Shown here: positions 7,254 through 13,245 of the stretch, in pieces
Position numbering within the stretch: the stretch's first letter is position 1
How the letters are laid out: the number at the start of each line of letters is the position of its first letter
Assembly: GCA_035289805.1 (NCBI GenBank)
Contig: DATDWC010000046.1
Coordinates: 1 to 27,356 of the forward strand
DNA: 27,356 bases
Source: DATDWC01 sp035289805
GTDB taxonomy: Bacteria; Patescibacteriota; Gracilibacteria; Peribacterales; Peribacteraceae
Direction: 5' to 3'
Made by a program: the position numbers and the translations under genes
The notes under the pieces: generated by a model
Database searches by the model: none
Seen by the model: only the letters and a program-made list of their open reading frames with translations
What the model was told of the DNA's origin: nothing

Positions 7254-8654
7254 CTATCCAACGCTCCCTTCCATCTCTAATTCAATGAGTCTGTTCATCT
7301 CCACTGCATACTCGAGCGGTAGCTCCCGCACGATTGGTTCAATGAATCCATTCACGATCATGGAGCGCGCTTCCTCCAGCGCTATTCCACGGCTCATCAA
7401 GTAGAAGAGCTGCTCCTCGGAGAGCTTTCCCACAGTTGCCTCGTGCGCGATCGTCACATCGTTATTGCGGATTTGGATATCCGGAATCGTATCGGTTCTA
7501 CTCTCCTCATCTAGGAGCAATGCATCACACTCCACGTTTGCTGTGGAATCGTGGGCATTGGGGGCGATAAAGAGCTTGCCCCGGTACACCGCGGTACCGC
7601 CCTCTTTACTGATGGATTTACTCGTGACCCGGCTCGAGGTGTGAGGTGCCAGGTGGAACACTTTGGCGCCGGTATCCTGCCACTGATTCTTGTTCGCAAA
7701 GGCGATCGCAAGGTGATCGCAGCGAGCACCCTCCCCAACGAGCATGGAGCAGGGGTAGAGCATTGTAGTTCCAGATCCCATGTTGCCACCGACCCATTCC
7801 ATCGTTGCATCCTTCTCCACGATCGCGCGCTTCGTATTCAAGTTGTAGGTATCCCTACTCCAATTTTCGACCGAGCTATACCGGCATGTGGCACCGGGCT
7901 TCACGAATATTTCCACAAGCCCCGCATGGAGCCCCTGGGAGCCGTACTTGGGGGCCGAACAGCCTTCGATGTAGTGCACCTTTGCGCCCTCTTCCACAAT
8001 GATGAGCGTGTGCTCGAACTGCCCCATGTTCTTTGCATTCATGCGGAAGTACGCCTGCAAGGGTTCACTCACATGCACACCTTTTGGGATGTAGAGGAAC
8101 GTGCCGCCGCTCCACACCGCGCCATGGAGTGCTGCGAACTTGTGATCGGTATTCGGGACGCACTTCATAAAGTATTTCTTCACGAGGTCTTCGTGCTCCT
8201 GAAGCGCATTATCCATATCGAGGAAGATCACTCCTTTGCTTTCCCATTCTTCTTTGAGGCGGTGGTACACAACTTCCGATTCGTACTGTGCCCCTACCCC
8301 TGCGAGCATGCGGCGTTCAGCCTCAGGTATACCAAGCCTATCATAGACGTTCCGGATTTCTGCGGGCACTTCGCTCCAGTTGTCTGTTTCTACTGCACCG
8401 GAACGCGCATAGTAAATGATATCGGTGAGATCGAGCTTGGAGAGATCCGCTCCCCAGGTGGGGAGTGGGGTACTCTCAAAAATCTTGAGCGATTCCAACC
8501 GATGCGTGAGCATCCACTCTGGCTCCTTTTTATCCGTAGAAATCCGATGGATCAGTTCCTCTGTCACACCGCGGAGGGCACCTTCGGCGTAGGGGGCGGG
8601 ATTGGCCGTATCGAATGTTTCCCGCGAGAGGGTGCTAAAAATCGGGGTTGGCAT
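7254..8654 (-). CDS. sufB: SUF scaffold subunit SufB
   Basis: 466 residues, the normal length. SufB is the core of the SufBC2D scaffold, where Fe-S clusters are built. Visible family marks are GALRGVTEELIHRIS near residue 27, MLTHRLESLKIFE, DIIYYAR, KKYFMKCVPNTDHKFAALHG near residue 165, GGTFLYIPKGVHV, QFEHTLIIVEEGAKVHYIEG, and the C-terminal IRNNDVTIAHEATVGKLSEE with LFYLMSRG. The His in that block (AHEATVG) is conserved in SufB. The start ATG has TATGCT 9 nt upstream on the minus strand. It lies upstream of sufD and downstream of sufC on the same strand, with opposite-strand genes between each pair. Confidence 0.95.
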   Translation of the reverse strand: MPTPIFSTLSRETFDTANPAPYAEGALRGVTEELIHRISTDKKEPEWMLTHRLESLKIFESTPLPTWGADLSKLDLTDIIYYARSGAVETDNWSEVPAEIRNVYDRLGIPEAERRMLAGVGAQYESEVVYHRLKEEWESKGVIFLDMDNALQEHEDLVKKYFMKCVPNTDHKFAALHGAVWSGGTFLYIPKGVHVSEPLQAYFRMNAKNMGQFEHTLIIVEEGAKVHYIEGCSAPKYGSQGLHAGLVEIFVKPGATCRYSSVENWSRDTYNLNTKRAIVEKDATMEWVGGNMGSGTTMLYPCSMLVGEGARCDHLAIAFANKNQWQDTGAKVFHLAPHTSSRVTSKSISKEGGTAVYRGKLFIAPNAHDSTANVECDALLLDEESRTDTIPDIQIRNNDVTIAHEATVGKLSEEQLFYLMSRGIALEEARSMIVNGFIEPIVRELPLEYAVEMNRLIELEMEGSVG

Positions 8655-8702
8655 AGAGAAAGAAGCATACCAGAAATTTTATGATAGAGTTCTTCCCTGC
8701 TT

Positions 8703-9050
8703 ATGGGTTCCGAATCGGCACCAGATCGTGGCACCACGCGCAATGACCTCGAGAGACATTTACACAATGTGTACGAACTCTGTCTTTCCTCCGCCGAACT
8801 TTCGCGTAGAAATTTTAACGTGACCAAATTCCCAACAGATCTGGAACCCGCTCTTCGTGCCAAATATCTTGGAGATGCTCTCCAGCAATTTGATATTGCC
8901 TTAAGGCTTGTAGACCAATTAGGAGAACAGTCGCTGGTGGAGCGATTCGCAAAATACGAACAGTGGTTCCGAGAAATGTATAAATGCATCCTCTCGGGTG
9001 GCAACCCCTGCCGTCGGCTGGGACGCATGGTGCGGAAGCTTACAGAATGA
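8703..9050 (+). CDS. Uncharacterised 115-residue helical protein
   Basis: 115 residues, not recognised. It is predicted helical and charged, with no membrane segment. It opens MGSESAPDRGTTRNDLERHL, has a central ALRAKYLGDALQQFDIALRL, and ends in a basic tail CRRLGRMVRKLTE. The helical layout with CLSSAELSRRNF resembles small four-helix proteins of the S23/diversity-generating accessory type, but the match is too weak to name. TATGAT lies 17 nt upstream of the ATG, leaving a leader of roughly 10 nt. It stops 13 bp before the flavin-type oxidase gene, so the two may be co-transcribed. Confidence 0.65.
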   Translation: MGSESAPDRGTTRNDLERHLHNVYELCLSSAELSRRNFNVTKFPTDLEPALRAKYLGDALQQFDIALRLVDQLGEQSLVERFAKYEQWFREMYKCILSGGNPCRRLGRMVRKLTE

Positions 9051-9063
9051 TAGGCTGATCCTC

Positions 9064-9516
9064 ATGATTGGCGATCTCACCAAAAAACGGATGATCGAAG
9101 TGCTCATGGACGTGGATCATGGGCATCTCGCATACCATACAAACCGAAAAGTATTCTGTGTTCCCATTTTCTTTGTCTACAGAAATGGGTGTATCTACGG
9201 TCATACGTATGTGGGGGAGAAGATCAGAATCATGCGCAAAAATCCACAGGTATGTATGTTGGTGCATACGTTCAAGAGCCTCTGGAACTGGGATAGTGTT
9301 GTGATCCACGGCACATATGAAGAACTCAAGGGCAAAGAAGCAACAGACGCAGTGAGAATTCTTACCCATCGACTGGAAGTATTTGCCCGGAAGAGCCAGT
9401 ATTTCCCCAATGTTGCATTCGATGGCCATTCCCACTACTCCAGGCGGGATGGGAAGCGCGTTATCATCTATCGGATAAAGATTCGTTCCATGACGGGGCG
9501 ATTTGAGCGGTCGTAA
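9064..9516 (+). CDS. Pyridoxamine 5'-phosphate oxidase-like flavin protein
   Basis: 150 residues. The split-barrel FMN-binding fold of the PNPOx/NimA-like family is suggested by the pattern at the N-terminus (ILMDVDHGHLAYHT-type motif, then VFCVPIFFVYRNGCIYGHTY), the EKIRIMRKNPQVCMLV strand-helix-strand, and WDSVVIHGTYEEL. Such proteins reduce or bind flavin, F420 or haem-like cofactors; the substrate cannot be told from sequence. The start at 9064 (MIGDLTKKRMIEVL) aligns with the normal family start; an open frame upstream to 8998 overlaps the preceding gene and is less likely. It is downstream of the unknown 8703 gene and sits between sufB and sufC. Confidence 0.8.
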   Translation: MIGDLTKKRMIEVLMDVDHGHLAYHTNRKVFCVPIFFVYRNGCIYGHTYVGEKIRIMRKNPQVCMLVHTFKSLWNWDSVVIHGTYEELKGKEATDAVRILTHRLEVFARKSQYFPNVAFDGHSHYSRRDGKRVIIYRIKIRSMTGRFERS

Positions 9517-9617
9517 AGAGGAATCCTCCCGCACTTGCGAAGGGGATATTTTTTCACTTTCCCGCTTGCCTCCCAACTCCAGCCTGGGACAAAATAGGCC
9601 ATCTTCCCTTATTCACT

Positions 9618-9782
9618 ATGCGAAAATGTGAGCACTGCCAAAGAAAACTCTGCGAATGCGGAGCATGCGAATGCCCCGGGAACGAGGAGCATGCGCTGAC
9701 CTGTGATCATCTGGAATCCGGGGAGGATGAGGATGATTGTGGCTGTGGAGGCATGGAAGAGACCAGCGACGATGAGTATTAG
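9618..9782 (+). CDS. Small cysteine-rich acidic protein
   Basis: 54 residues beginning MRKCEHCQRKLCECGACECP, with nine cysteines (positions 4, 7, 12, 14, 17, 19, 29, 41, 43), two His in the second half, and an acidic tail (SGEDEDD, ETSDDEY). CxxC and CxC spacing suggests metal binding (Zn or Fe-S), but no family is recognised. It is too short for many gene callers. The stop lies 8 bp before the end of the convergent sufC gene. No clear promoter or ribosome binding site is seen, so this call rests on the cysteine pattern alone. Being next to Fe-S assembly genes makes a metal role tempting but unproven. Confidence 0.45.
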   Translation: MRKCEHCQRKLCECGACECPGNEEHALTCDHLESGEDEDDCGCGGMEETSDDEY

Positions 9783-9789
9783 GGCTCCT

Positions 9790-10623
9790 CTAATTAAGTG
9801 AGATCTGCTTCTTCCCTGTGAATTGTTCGTAGCCTTCTTTTTCGATCGTCCGGGCAAACTCCGCACCGGCACTCTTGATGATTTTTCCATCCACCATCAC
9901 GTGGACTCTATCTGGTGTGATGTACTCCAGGATTCGTGCGTAGTGTGTGACGAGGATGAACGAGGGGTTGGGGGTCGGGCTCCCCACTTCGCTCTGCTCC
10001 GCAGAACTACGAGGGGCAAGTGGGTTGGGACGAGAACGAAGAGAATTGATACCTTCTGCAACAATCTTGAGGGCATCCACATCGAGGCCGGAATCCGTCT
10101 CATCCAGGAGCGCGAGGAGAGGTTGCAGAATCTTCAATTGTAGAATTTCCGCCTTCTTCTTCTCCCCACCGCTAAAGCCCTGGTTCACAGGACGATCTGC
10201 GAATGTAGGATTCATTTTCAGCTCATGCATGCATTCTTCCAGCTTCTCCTTAAATTTGATGGGACTCATTTTTTTGTAGTCAGGATTGCGGGCCTTCGTC
10301 ACTGCATCGTAAGCGGCAAACAAGAAAGATCGCAGTGGCACGCCGGCAATCTCCTTTGGATACTGGAATGCAAGGAAGAGCCCCTCCCGTGCGCGCTCAT
10401 CTGCGCTCATTGCGAGGAGATCCTTCCCTCGGAACTCCACTGAGCCTCCAGTGACCTCGTAGTTTGGGTGACCCATCAGGGTATTCACCAGGGTTGATTT
10501 TCCGGAACCATTCGGTCCCATGATGGCGTGGAGCTCGCCCTCTTCCACCGTGAGCGAAACACCCTTCAAAATTTCTTTCCCTTCCACAGATGCACGGAGA
10601 TCTTTCATTGCGAGGAGTGACAT
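9790..10623 (-). CDS. sufC: SUF ATPase SufC with in-frame palindromic insert
   Basis: 277 residues from ATG 10623. It is an ABC-type ATPase that binds SufB and SufD and powers cluster assembly. Walker A is GPNGSGKST near residue 36, the ABC signature region is GFSGGEKKKAEI, Walker B is LALLDETDSGLD, and the H-loop is LVTHY. The usual SufC is about 250 residues; the excess comes from roughly 24 residues between NSLR and FILVTHY (including PLAPRSSAEQSEVGSP), encoded by a palindromic repeat. The start at 10623 is chosen over an upstream in-frame ATG (10662) because TATACT lies exactly 7 nt before it. It converges on the small Cys-rich gene. The insert sits between Walker B and the H-loop and may form a surface loop. 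Confidence 0.95.
   Translation of the reverse strand: MSLLAMKDLRASVEGKEILKGVSLTVEEGELHAIMGPNGSGKSTLVNTLMGHPNYEVTGGSVEFRGKDLLAMSADERAREGLFLAFQYPKEIAGVPLRSFLFAAYDAVTKARNPDYKKMSPIKFKEKLEECMHELKMNPTFADRPVNQGFSGGEKKKAEILQLKILQPLLALLDETDSGLDVDALKIVAEGINSLRSRPNPLAPRSSAEQSEVGSPTPNPSFILVTHYARILEYITPDRVHVMVDGKIIKSAGAEFARTIEKEGYEQFTGKKQISLN
9975..10024. repeat. Palindromic element inserted in frame in sufC
   Basis: The left part TCGGGCTCCCCACTTCGC (9975-9992) is identical to 17553-17570. The centre is hairpin TCTGC-tcc-GCAGA (9993-10005). The right part CTACGAGGGGCAAG (10007-10020) matches the ComEC-like gene element except for one base. CCCACTT (9983-9989) also pairs with AAGTGGG (10018-10024). Confidence 0.8.
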
Positions 10624-10636
10624 CGAACAGAGTATA
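10624..10636 (-). promoter_or_regulatory. Leaderless-type -10 box TATACT for sufC
   Basis: On the minus strand, TATACT (plus 10631-10636) is followed by 7 nt and ATG at 10623. A second TATACT faces the other way at 10652-10657, so this is a divergent promoter pair. Confidence 0.55.
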
Positions 10637-10651
10637 GCGGGAGGTTCGCGA

Positions 10652-10663
10652 TATACTTTCACT
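10652..10663 (+). promoter_or_regulatory. Leaderless-type -10 box TATACT
   Basis: TATACT (10652-10657), then 6 nt and ATG at 10664. It points to a small plus-strand gene that appears frameshifted. Confidence 0.45.
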
Positions 10664-10832
10664 ATGTGGCTTCTTTTTGCACGAACGCGATCAATCGCTC
10701 ATACGGCTCCTGATTGCGAGCGGTTTTGTTGTTCTTGGTGTAGTGCTGCTCCTTTTTTATGAAATCGTGAAGGCCTCGCCGCGTACACGTGCGATAGCTT
10801 CATCGATATCGCTCACAAGGACTGCCTTCTGA
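10664..10832 (+). pseudogene. Possible frameshifted small membrane protein
   Basis: From ATG 10664 the frame reads MWLLFARTRS and ends after 33 codons at 10762 without a recognisable fold. If one T is removed from the T5 run at 10674-10678, the reading becomes MWLLLHERDQSLIRLL followed by a strong membrane helix (IASGFVVLGVVLLLF, then YEIVKASPR), ending at 10832. This suggests a small single-span protein carrying a one-base frameshift, or needing slippage, or an assembly error. The last ~75 bp run antisense through the end of the acyl carrier protein gene. The leaderless promoter supports that the region is or was expressed; the rest is inference. Confidence 0.35.
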
Positions 10833-11056
10833 AGATCTTGATAAGAAATACGCGTGTTCGGCTGAGCTTCCAATAGGGAGAGAATGCCCTGGAGTGTCAG
10901 AGAATCAACGCCTAGATCCTTTGTGAGGTGGGAGTTCGGAGTAACGTTTCTTTTGGGATCATGCCCAAGGGAGTGCTGTAAGGCTCTTTCGACAGCAGCG
11001 CAGGCAACAGTTTTTATTGGCTCGTTGCCACCAGGGCCCTCGTACTTACGAAGCAT
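10757..11056 (-). CDS. acpP: Acyl carrier protein
   Basis: 99 residues. It is a four-helix carrier protein with the phosphopantetheine attachment motif DLGVDSLTL (Ser52), preceded by a helix ACAAVERALQHSLG and followed by LQGILSLLEAQPNTRISYQDLQ. ACPs carry acyl chains as thioesters for fatty acid, lipid A or polyketide synthesis. Here no fatty acid synthase gene is nearby, so its partner is unknown. The ATG at 11056 is chosen because TATAAT lies 7 nt upstream; two in-frame ATGs further up (11065, 11095) would place the promoter inside the gene. The symbol is used in the generic sense; a specialised ACP is possible. Confidence 0.8.
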   Translation of the reverse strand: MLRKYEGPGGNEPIKTVACAAVERALQHSLGHDPKRNVTPNSHLTKDLGVDSLTLQGILSLLEAQPNTRISYQDLQKAVLVSDIDEAIARVRGEAFTIS

Positions 11057-11069
11057 AGGAACCATTATA
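11057..11069 (-). promoter_or_regulatory. Leaderless-type -10 box TATAAT for acpP
   Basis: On the minus strand, TATAAT (plus 11064-11069), a 7-nt spacer and ATG at 11056. The perfect -10 consensus decides the start codon. Confidence 0.55.
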
Positions 11070-11123
11070 AAACTTTGACATTCTGCAGCCAGCAATTTCT
11101 CCGGATTTTCTCTTCAGTTTCGC

Positions 11124-11136
11124 TACACTGGAATGG
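11124..11136 (+). promoter_or_regulatory. Leaderless-type -10 box TACACT for smpB
   Basis: TACACT (11124-11129), a 7-nt spacer and ATG at 11137; no clear -35 element. Confidence 0.45.
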
Positions 11137-11577
11137 ATGAAAGTTGTGGCAAAGAACAAGCGCGTGCGGTTTGATTACGAGATTCTGGAGGAGCTCGAGG
11201 CTGGCATGATCCTCACAGGGCAGGAAGTAAAATCCGTGCGTGCGGGGAATGCCGATCTTAAAGGTGCTTATGTTTCGTTCCTCGGCAGCAAACCCATACT
11301 CAAAAATTCAACGATACAACCTTACAAGTACGCATCGAACCTCACAGGATACGATCCCGGGCGCGATCGGGAACTCCTGCTGCGCAAAGGTGAGTTGGAA
11401 AAATTGAGAGCTGCGAGCGAGGAGAAGGGGATTTCCGTTCTGCCGCTTGAGTTCCGTTCTGGTCGCATGATCAAGGTGCTTTTGGGAGTCGGGCGGGGGA
11501 GAAAGACTATCGATAAGCGACGGAGAATTAAGGAGAGAGAGGTGGAGAAGAAGATCCGAAAAGGAGAGGAGTGGTAG
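11137..11577 (+). CDS. smpB: SsrA-binding protein SmpB
   Basis: 146 residues, normal length. SmpB binds tmRNA and brings it to stalled ribosomes for trans-translation. Family features are AKNKRVRFDYEILEELEAGM near the start (E. coli has a similar KNK and FIEEEFEAG pattern), the motif ILTGQEVKSVRAG, YVSF, a central IQPYKYASNL, the RELLLRKGELEKL helix, and the basic tail KTIDKRRRIKEREVEKKIRK that inserts into the decoding centre. Its start is preceded by TACACT with 7-nt spacing. The tmRNA gene itself is not in this window. recR follows 50 bp downstream, separated by an 8-bp tandem repeat. Confidence 0.95.
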   Translation: MKVVAKNKRVRFDYEILEELEAGMILTGQEVKSVRAGNADLKGAYVSFLGSKPILKNSTIQPYKYASNLTGYDPGRDRELLLRKGELEKLRAASEEKGISVLPLEFRSGRMIKVLLGVGRGRKTIDKRRRIKEREVEKKIRKGEEW

Positions 11578-11596
11578 AGACAAAACAATGAAGAGA

Positions 11597-11626
11597 AGGT
11601 TTGGAGGTTTGGAGGTTTGGAGGTTT
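11597..11626 (+). repeat. 8-bp tandem repeat AGGTTTGG x3.75 before recR
   Basis: Three full copies of AGGTTTGG plus a partial AGGTTT end 1 nt before the ATG at 11628. Each junction recreates GGAGG, so the repeat supplies three ribosome binding sites in a row; the last is 4 nt from the start codon. Confidence 0.85.
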
Positions 11627-11627
11627 A

Positions 11628-12239
11628 ATGAAAATGCACATGCAGCCGCTTTTGCCACCACAAATCCGCGCCGTTATCGAAGAGTTCTGCAAACTTCCGG
11701 GTATTGGTGCAAAGTCTGCGGAGCGCCTTACGTTCTTTCTGCTCCGTTCGAGCAAAGCGAATCCGGAATCCCTCAGTCGTGCACTCAAAGAATTAAAAGA
11801 GGGGATCAAGTATTGCAGGGAATGTCAGATGGTTTCGGTCTTGGAGCGCTGCCCTGTGTGCTGTGATCAGAGCCGAGATCACACGATGGTGCTTGTGACT
11901 GAGGAGCCCCTCGATGTCATCGCATTCGAGAAATCGGGATACAAGGGTGTCTACCACGTACTCCATGGGGTGCTCTCGCCAATTGATGGCCTTGGCCCAG
12001 AGCAACTCAAGCTCCGCGAGCTCGTTGATCGATGCAAAGGCGGGGAAGTGAGCGAGCTCATCATCGCAACGGATCCAGATGTGGAAGGAGAAGCCACGGC
12101 AACGTACATCCGCCGGGAGCTCACTACGTTTGTTCCCAAAATCACGCGCCTAGCGCACGGCCTCCCCAGCGGAGCCGAGATTGAATTTGCGGATCAGGTC
12201 ACTTTGAGGGAGGCAGTGGCAGGGAGAAGAACATTCTGA
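11628..12239 (+). CDS. recR: Recombination mediator protein RecR
   Basis: 203 residues, normal length. RecR works with RecF and RecO to load RecA at gaps. Visible in order: an N-terminal helix-hairpin-helix (KLPGIGAKSAERLTFFLL), a four-Cys zinc finger (CRECQMVSVLERCPVCCD), a Toprim domain (MVLVTEEPLDVIAFEKSG; YHVLHGVLSPIDGLGPEQL; LIIATDPDVEGEATATYI), and a C-terminal Walker-like LAHGLPSGAEIEFADQVTL. The start is ATG 11628, which has GGAGG 4 nt upstream. Two further in-frame ATGs (11634, 11640) are close, and a TTG start at 11601 would fall inside the repeat. It is one of the few genes here with a convincing Shine-Dalgarno sequence. Confidence 0.95.
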   Translation: MKMHMQPLLPPQIRAVIEEFCKLPGIGAKSAERLTFFLLRSSKANPESLSRALKELKEGIKYCRECQMVSVLERCPVCCDQSRDHTMVLVTEEPLDVIAFEKSGYKGVYHVLHGVLSPIDGLGPEQLKLRELVDRCKGGEVSELIIATDPDVEGEATATYIRRELTTFVPKITRLAHGLPSGAEIEFADQVTLREAVAGRRTF

Positions 12240-12281
12240 TATTTCTGGACAAAATAGCAGAAAGATTTATCTTCTTACCCT

Positions 12282-12740
12282 ATGGATAAAGAGAACAACA
12301 AGGAATCTTTTCAGGCGGAAAGGTTGATGGACAGACTTCCTTCGAAGGAAGTGGTAGGTGTTGTAGCTGGATGCATCCTCCTTTTTTCATTCGTCTTCCA
12401 CAAAATCAGCACTGATCCGAATTCCCAACGCTCTCCGCCGGTTCCAGTAAAAAAGCCAGCGGACAATGCTGTGAAATCACCGCGAGATATAAAAGGGTAC
12501 CCAGATGGTGAGTTCAGGCCAGAAATGACTGTAAACCGCGCTCCAAATTTTCCTGATGTCGGAAGCAACTCTTGGTATTACTCTCGAATAGAAGAAGATG
12601 AAGAGGTCTACCTCAGTCCTGCAGAGAAAGCGTTCCACGATGGTCTCAAGGGTTTGTCCCTTGAGGAGCAAGAAAAGAGGCTTGAAAAACACATAAAGGA
12701 ATTACAAGAGAAACTGAAACTGCCGCGCAATTCTCCATAA
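12282..12740 (+). CDS. Membrane protein with SLH-like fragment
   Basis: 152 residues. A charged N-terminus (MDKENNKESF) leads to one membrane helix at about residues 24-40 (EVVGVVAGCILLFSFVF). A Pro-rich stretch follows, and then a run that looks like pieces of an S-layer homology domain (IKGYPDGEFRPEMTVNRAP, then NFPDVGSNSWYY). In a normal SLH domain these two motifs are separated by about 20-40 residues of helix, so this is shortened or joined. The C-terminus is a charged helix, likely coiled coil (LSLEEQEKRLEKHIKELQEK). TATCTT lies 8 nt before the ATG, with TGGACA 16 nt further up. Function unknown; envelope location inferred. Confidence 0.75.
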   Translation: MDKENNKESFQAERLMDRLPSKEVVGVVAGCILLFSFVFHKISTDPNSQRSPPVPVKKPADNAVKSPRDIKGYPDGEFRPEMTVNRAPNFPDVGSNSWYYSRIEEDEEVYLSPAEKAFHDGLKGLSLEEQEKRLEKHIKELQEKLKLPRNSP

Positions 12741-12768
12741 TACAGCAAACATTGAAGCACGTTTCTGA

Positions 12769-12780
12769 TAATATTTCGCT
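12769..12780 (+). promoter_or_regulatory. Leaderless-type -10 box TAATAT for DUF192 gene
   Basis: TAATAT (12769-12774), a 6-nt spacer and ATG at 12781. GATAAT, overlapping 2 nt earlier, is an alternative box. Confidence 0.4.
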
Positions 12781-13245
12781 ATGAAACGCCTCGTCATCCT
12801 TTTTCCGCTTTTCCTTCTTTCCTGTATGATTCAACAAGACAACCAAGAAGGACTAACGAAGATCGTTCTCACTGCGGGAACGGAGGAAATCCCCGTCTCC
12901 GTGGAAATAGCGGATGATCCCGAAGAGCAACAACTTGGGCTCATGCATCGCACAGAACTTCCCGAGGGTCAGGGGATGCTCTTCATCTTCCCGGAGCCAC
13001 GGATGCTCTCATTCTGGATGAAAAATACTTTGATCCCACTCGATATTTTGTTCTTTGATGCAGAGGGAAAATTTGTGAGCATGCAAACGATGGATCCCTG
13101 CCGATCAGATCCCTGTGCGTACTATTCCTCTGCGAACCTTTCTACCTACGCCCTCGAGCTCCCCGCCGGATTCTACGAGCAGAAACTACAGCTGCACCTA
13201 GAGAGGAAAGCAGAAGTGTTGCAGCTCCGGTTTGTGGAAGAATGA
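12781..13245 (+). CDS. DUF192-family lipoprotein
   Basis: 154 residues. The N-terminus MKRLVILFPLFLLSC is a lipoprotein signal, with the lipobox ending LLSC and Cys at residue 15. The mature part fits the DUF192 family (PF02643): VSVEIADDPEEQQLGLMHRTELPEGQGMLFIF, PEPRMLSFWMKNTLIPLDILFFD, and ALELPAGFYEQ near the end (cited in parts). DUF192 proteins are small beta-barrel proteins of unknown biochemical role, often envelope-bound. The final ~35 codons overlap, on the opposite strand, the end of the LPQTG protein gene (104 bp). TAATAT lies 6 nt before the ATG. Confidence 0.88.
   Translation: MKRLVILFPLFLLSCMIQQDNQEGLTKIVLTAGTEEIPVSVEIADDPEEQQLGLMHRTELPEGQGMLFIFPEPRMLSFWMKNTLIPLDILFFDAEGKFVSMQTMDPCRSDPCAYYSSANLSTYALELPAGFYEQKLQLHLERKAEVLQLRFVEE

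Noticed and set aside
7551..8684. 377-codon open frame antisense to sufB
   Set aside because: It mirrors the sufB codons, has low-complexity His/Cys-rich composition and no start signal.
9517..9617. Gap before the Cys-rich gene and the shared GGACAAAATAG (also at 12247) as a regulatory motif
   Set aside because: Only two copies, at different distances from the start codon and without a consistent -10 partner; likely chance.
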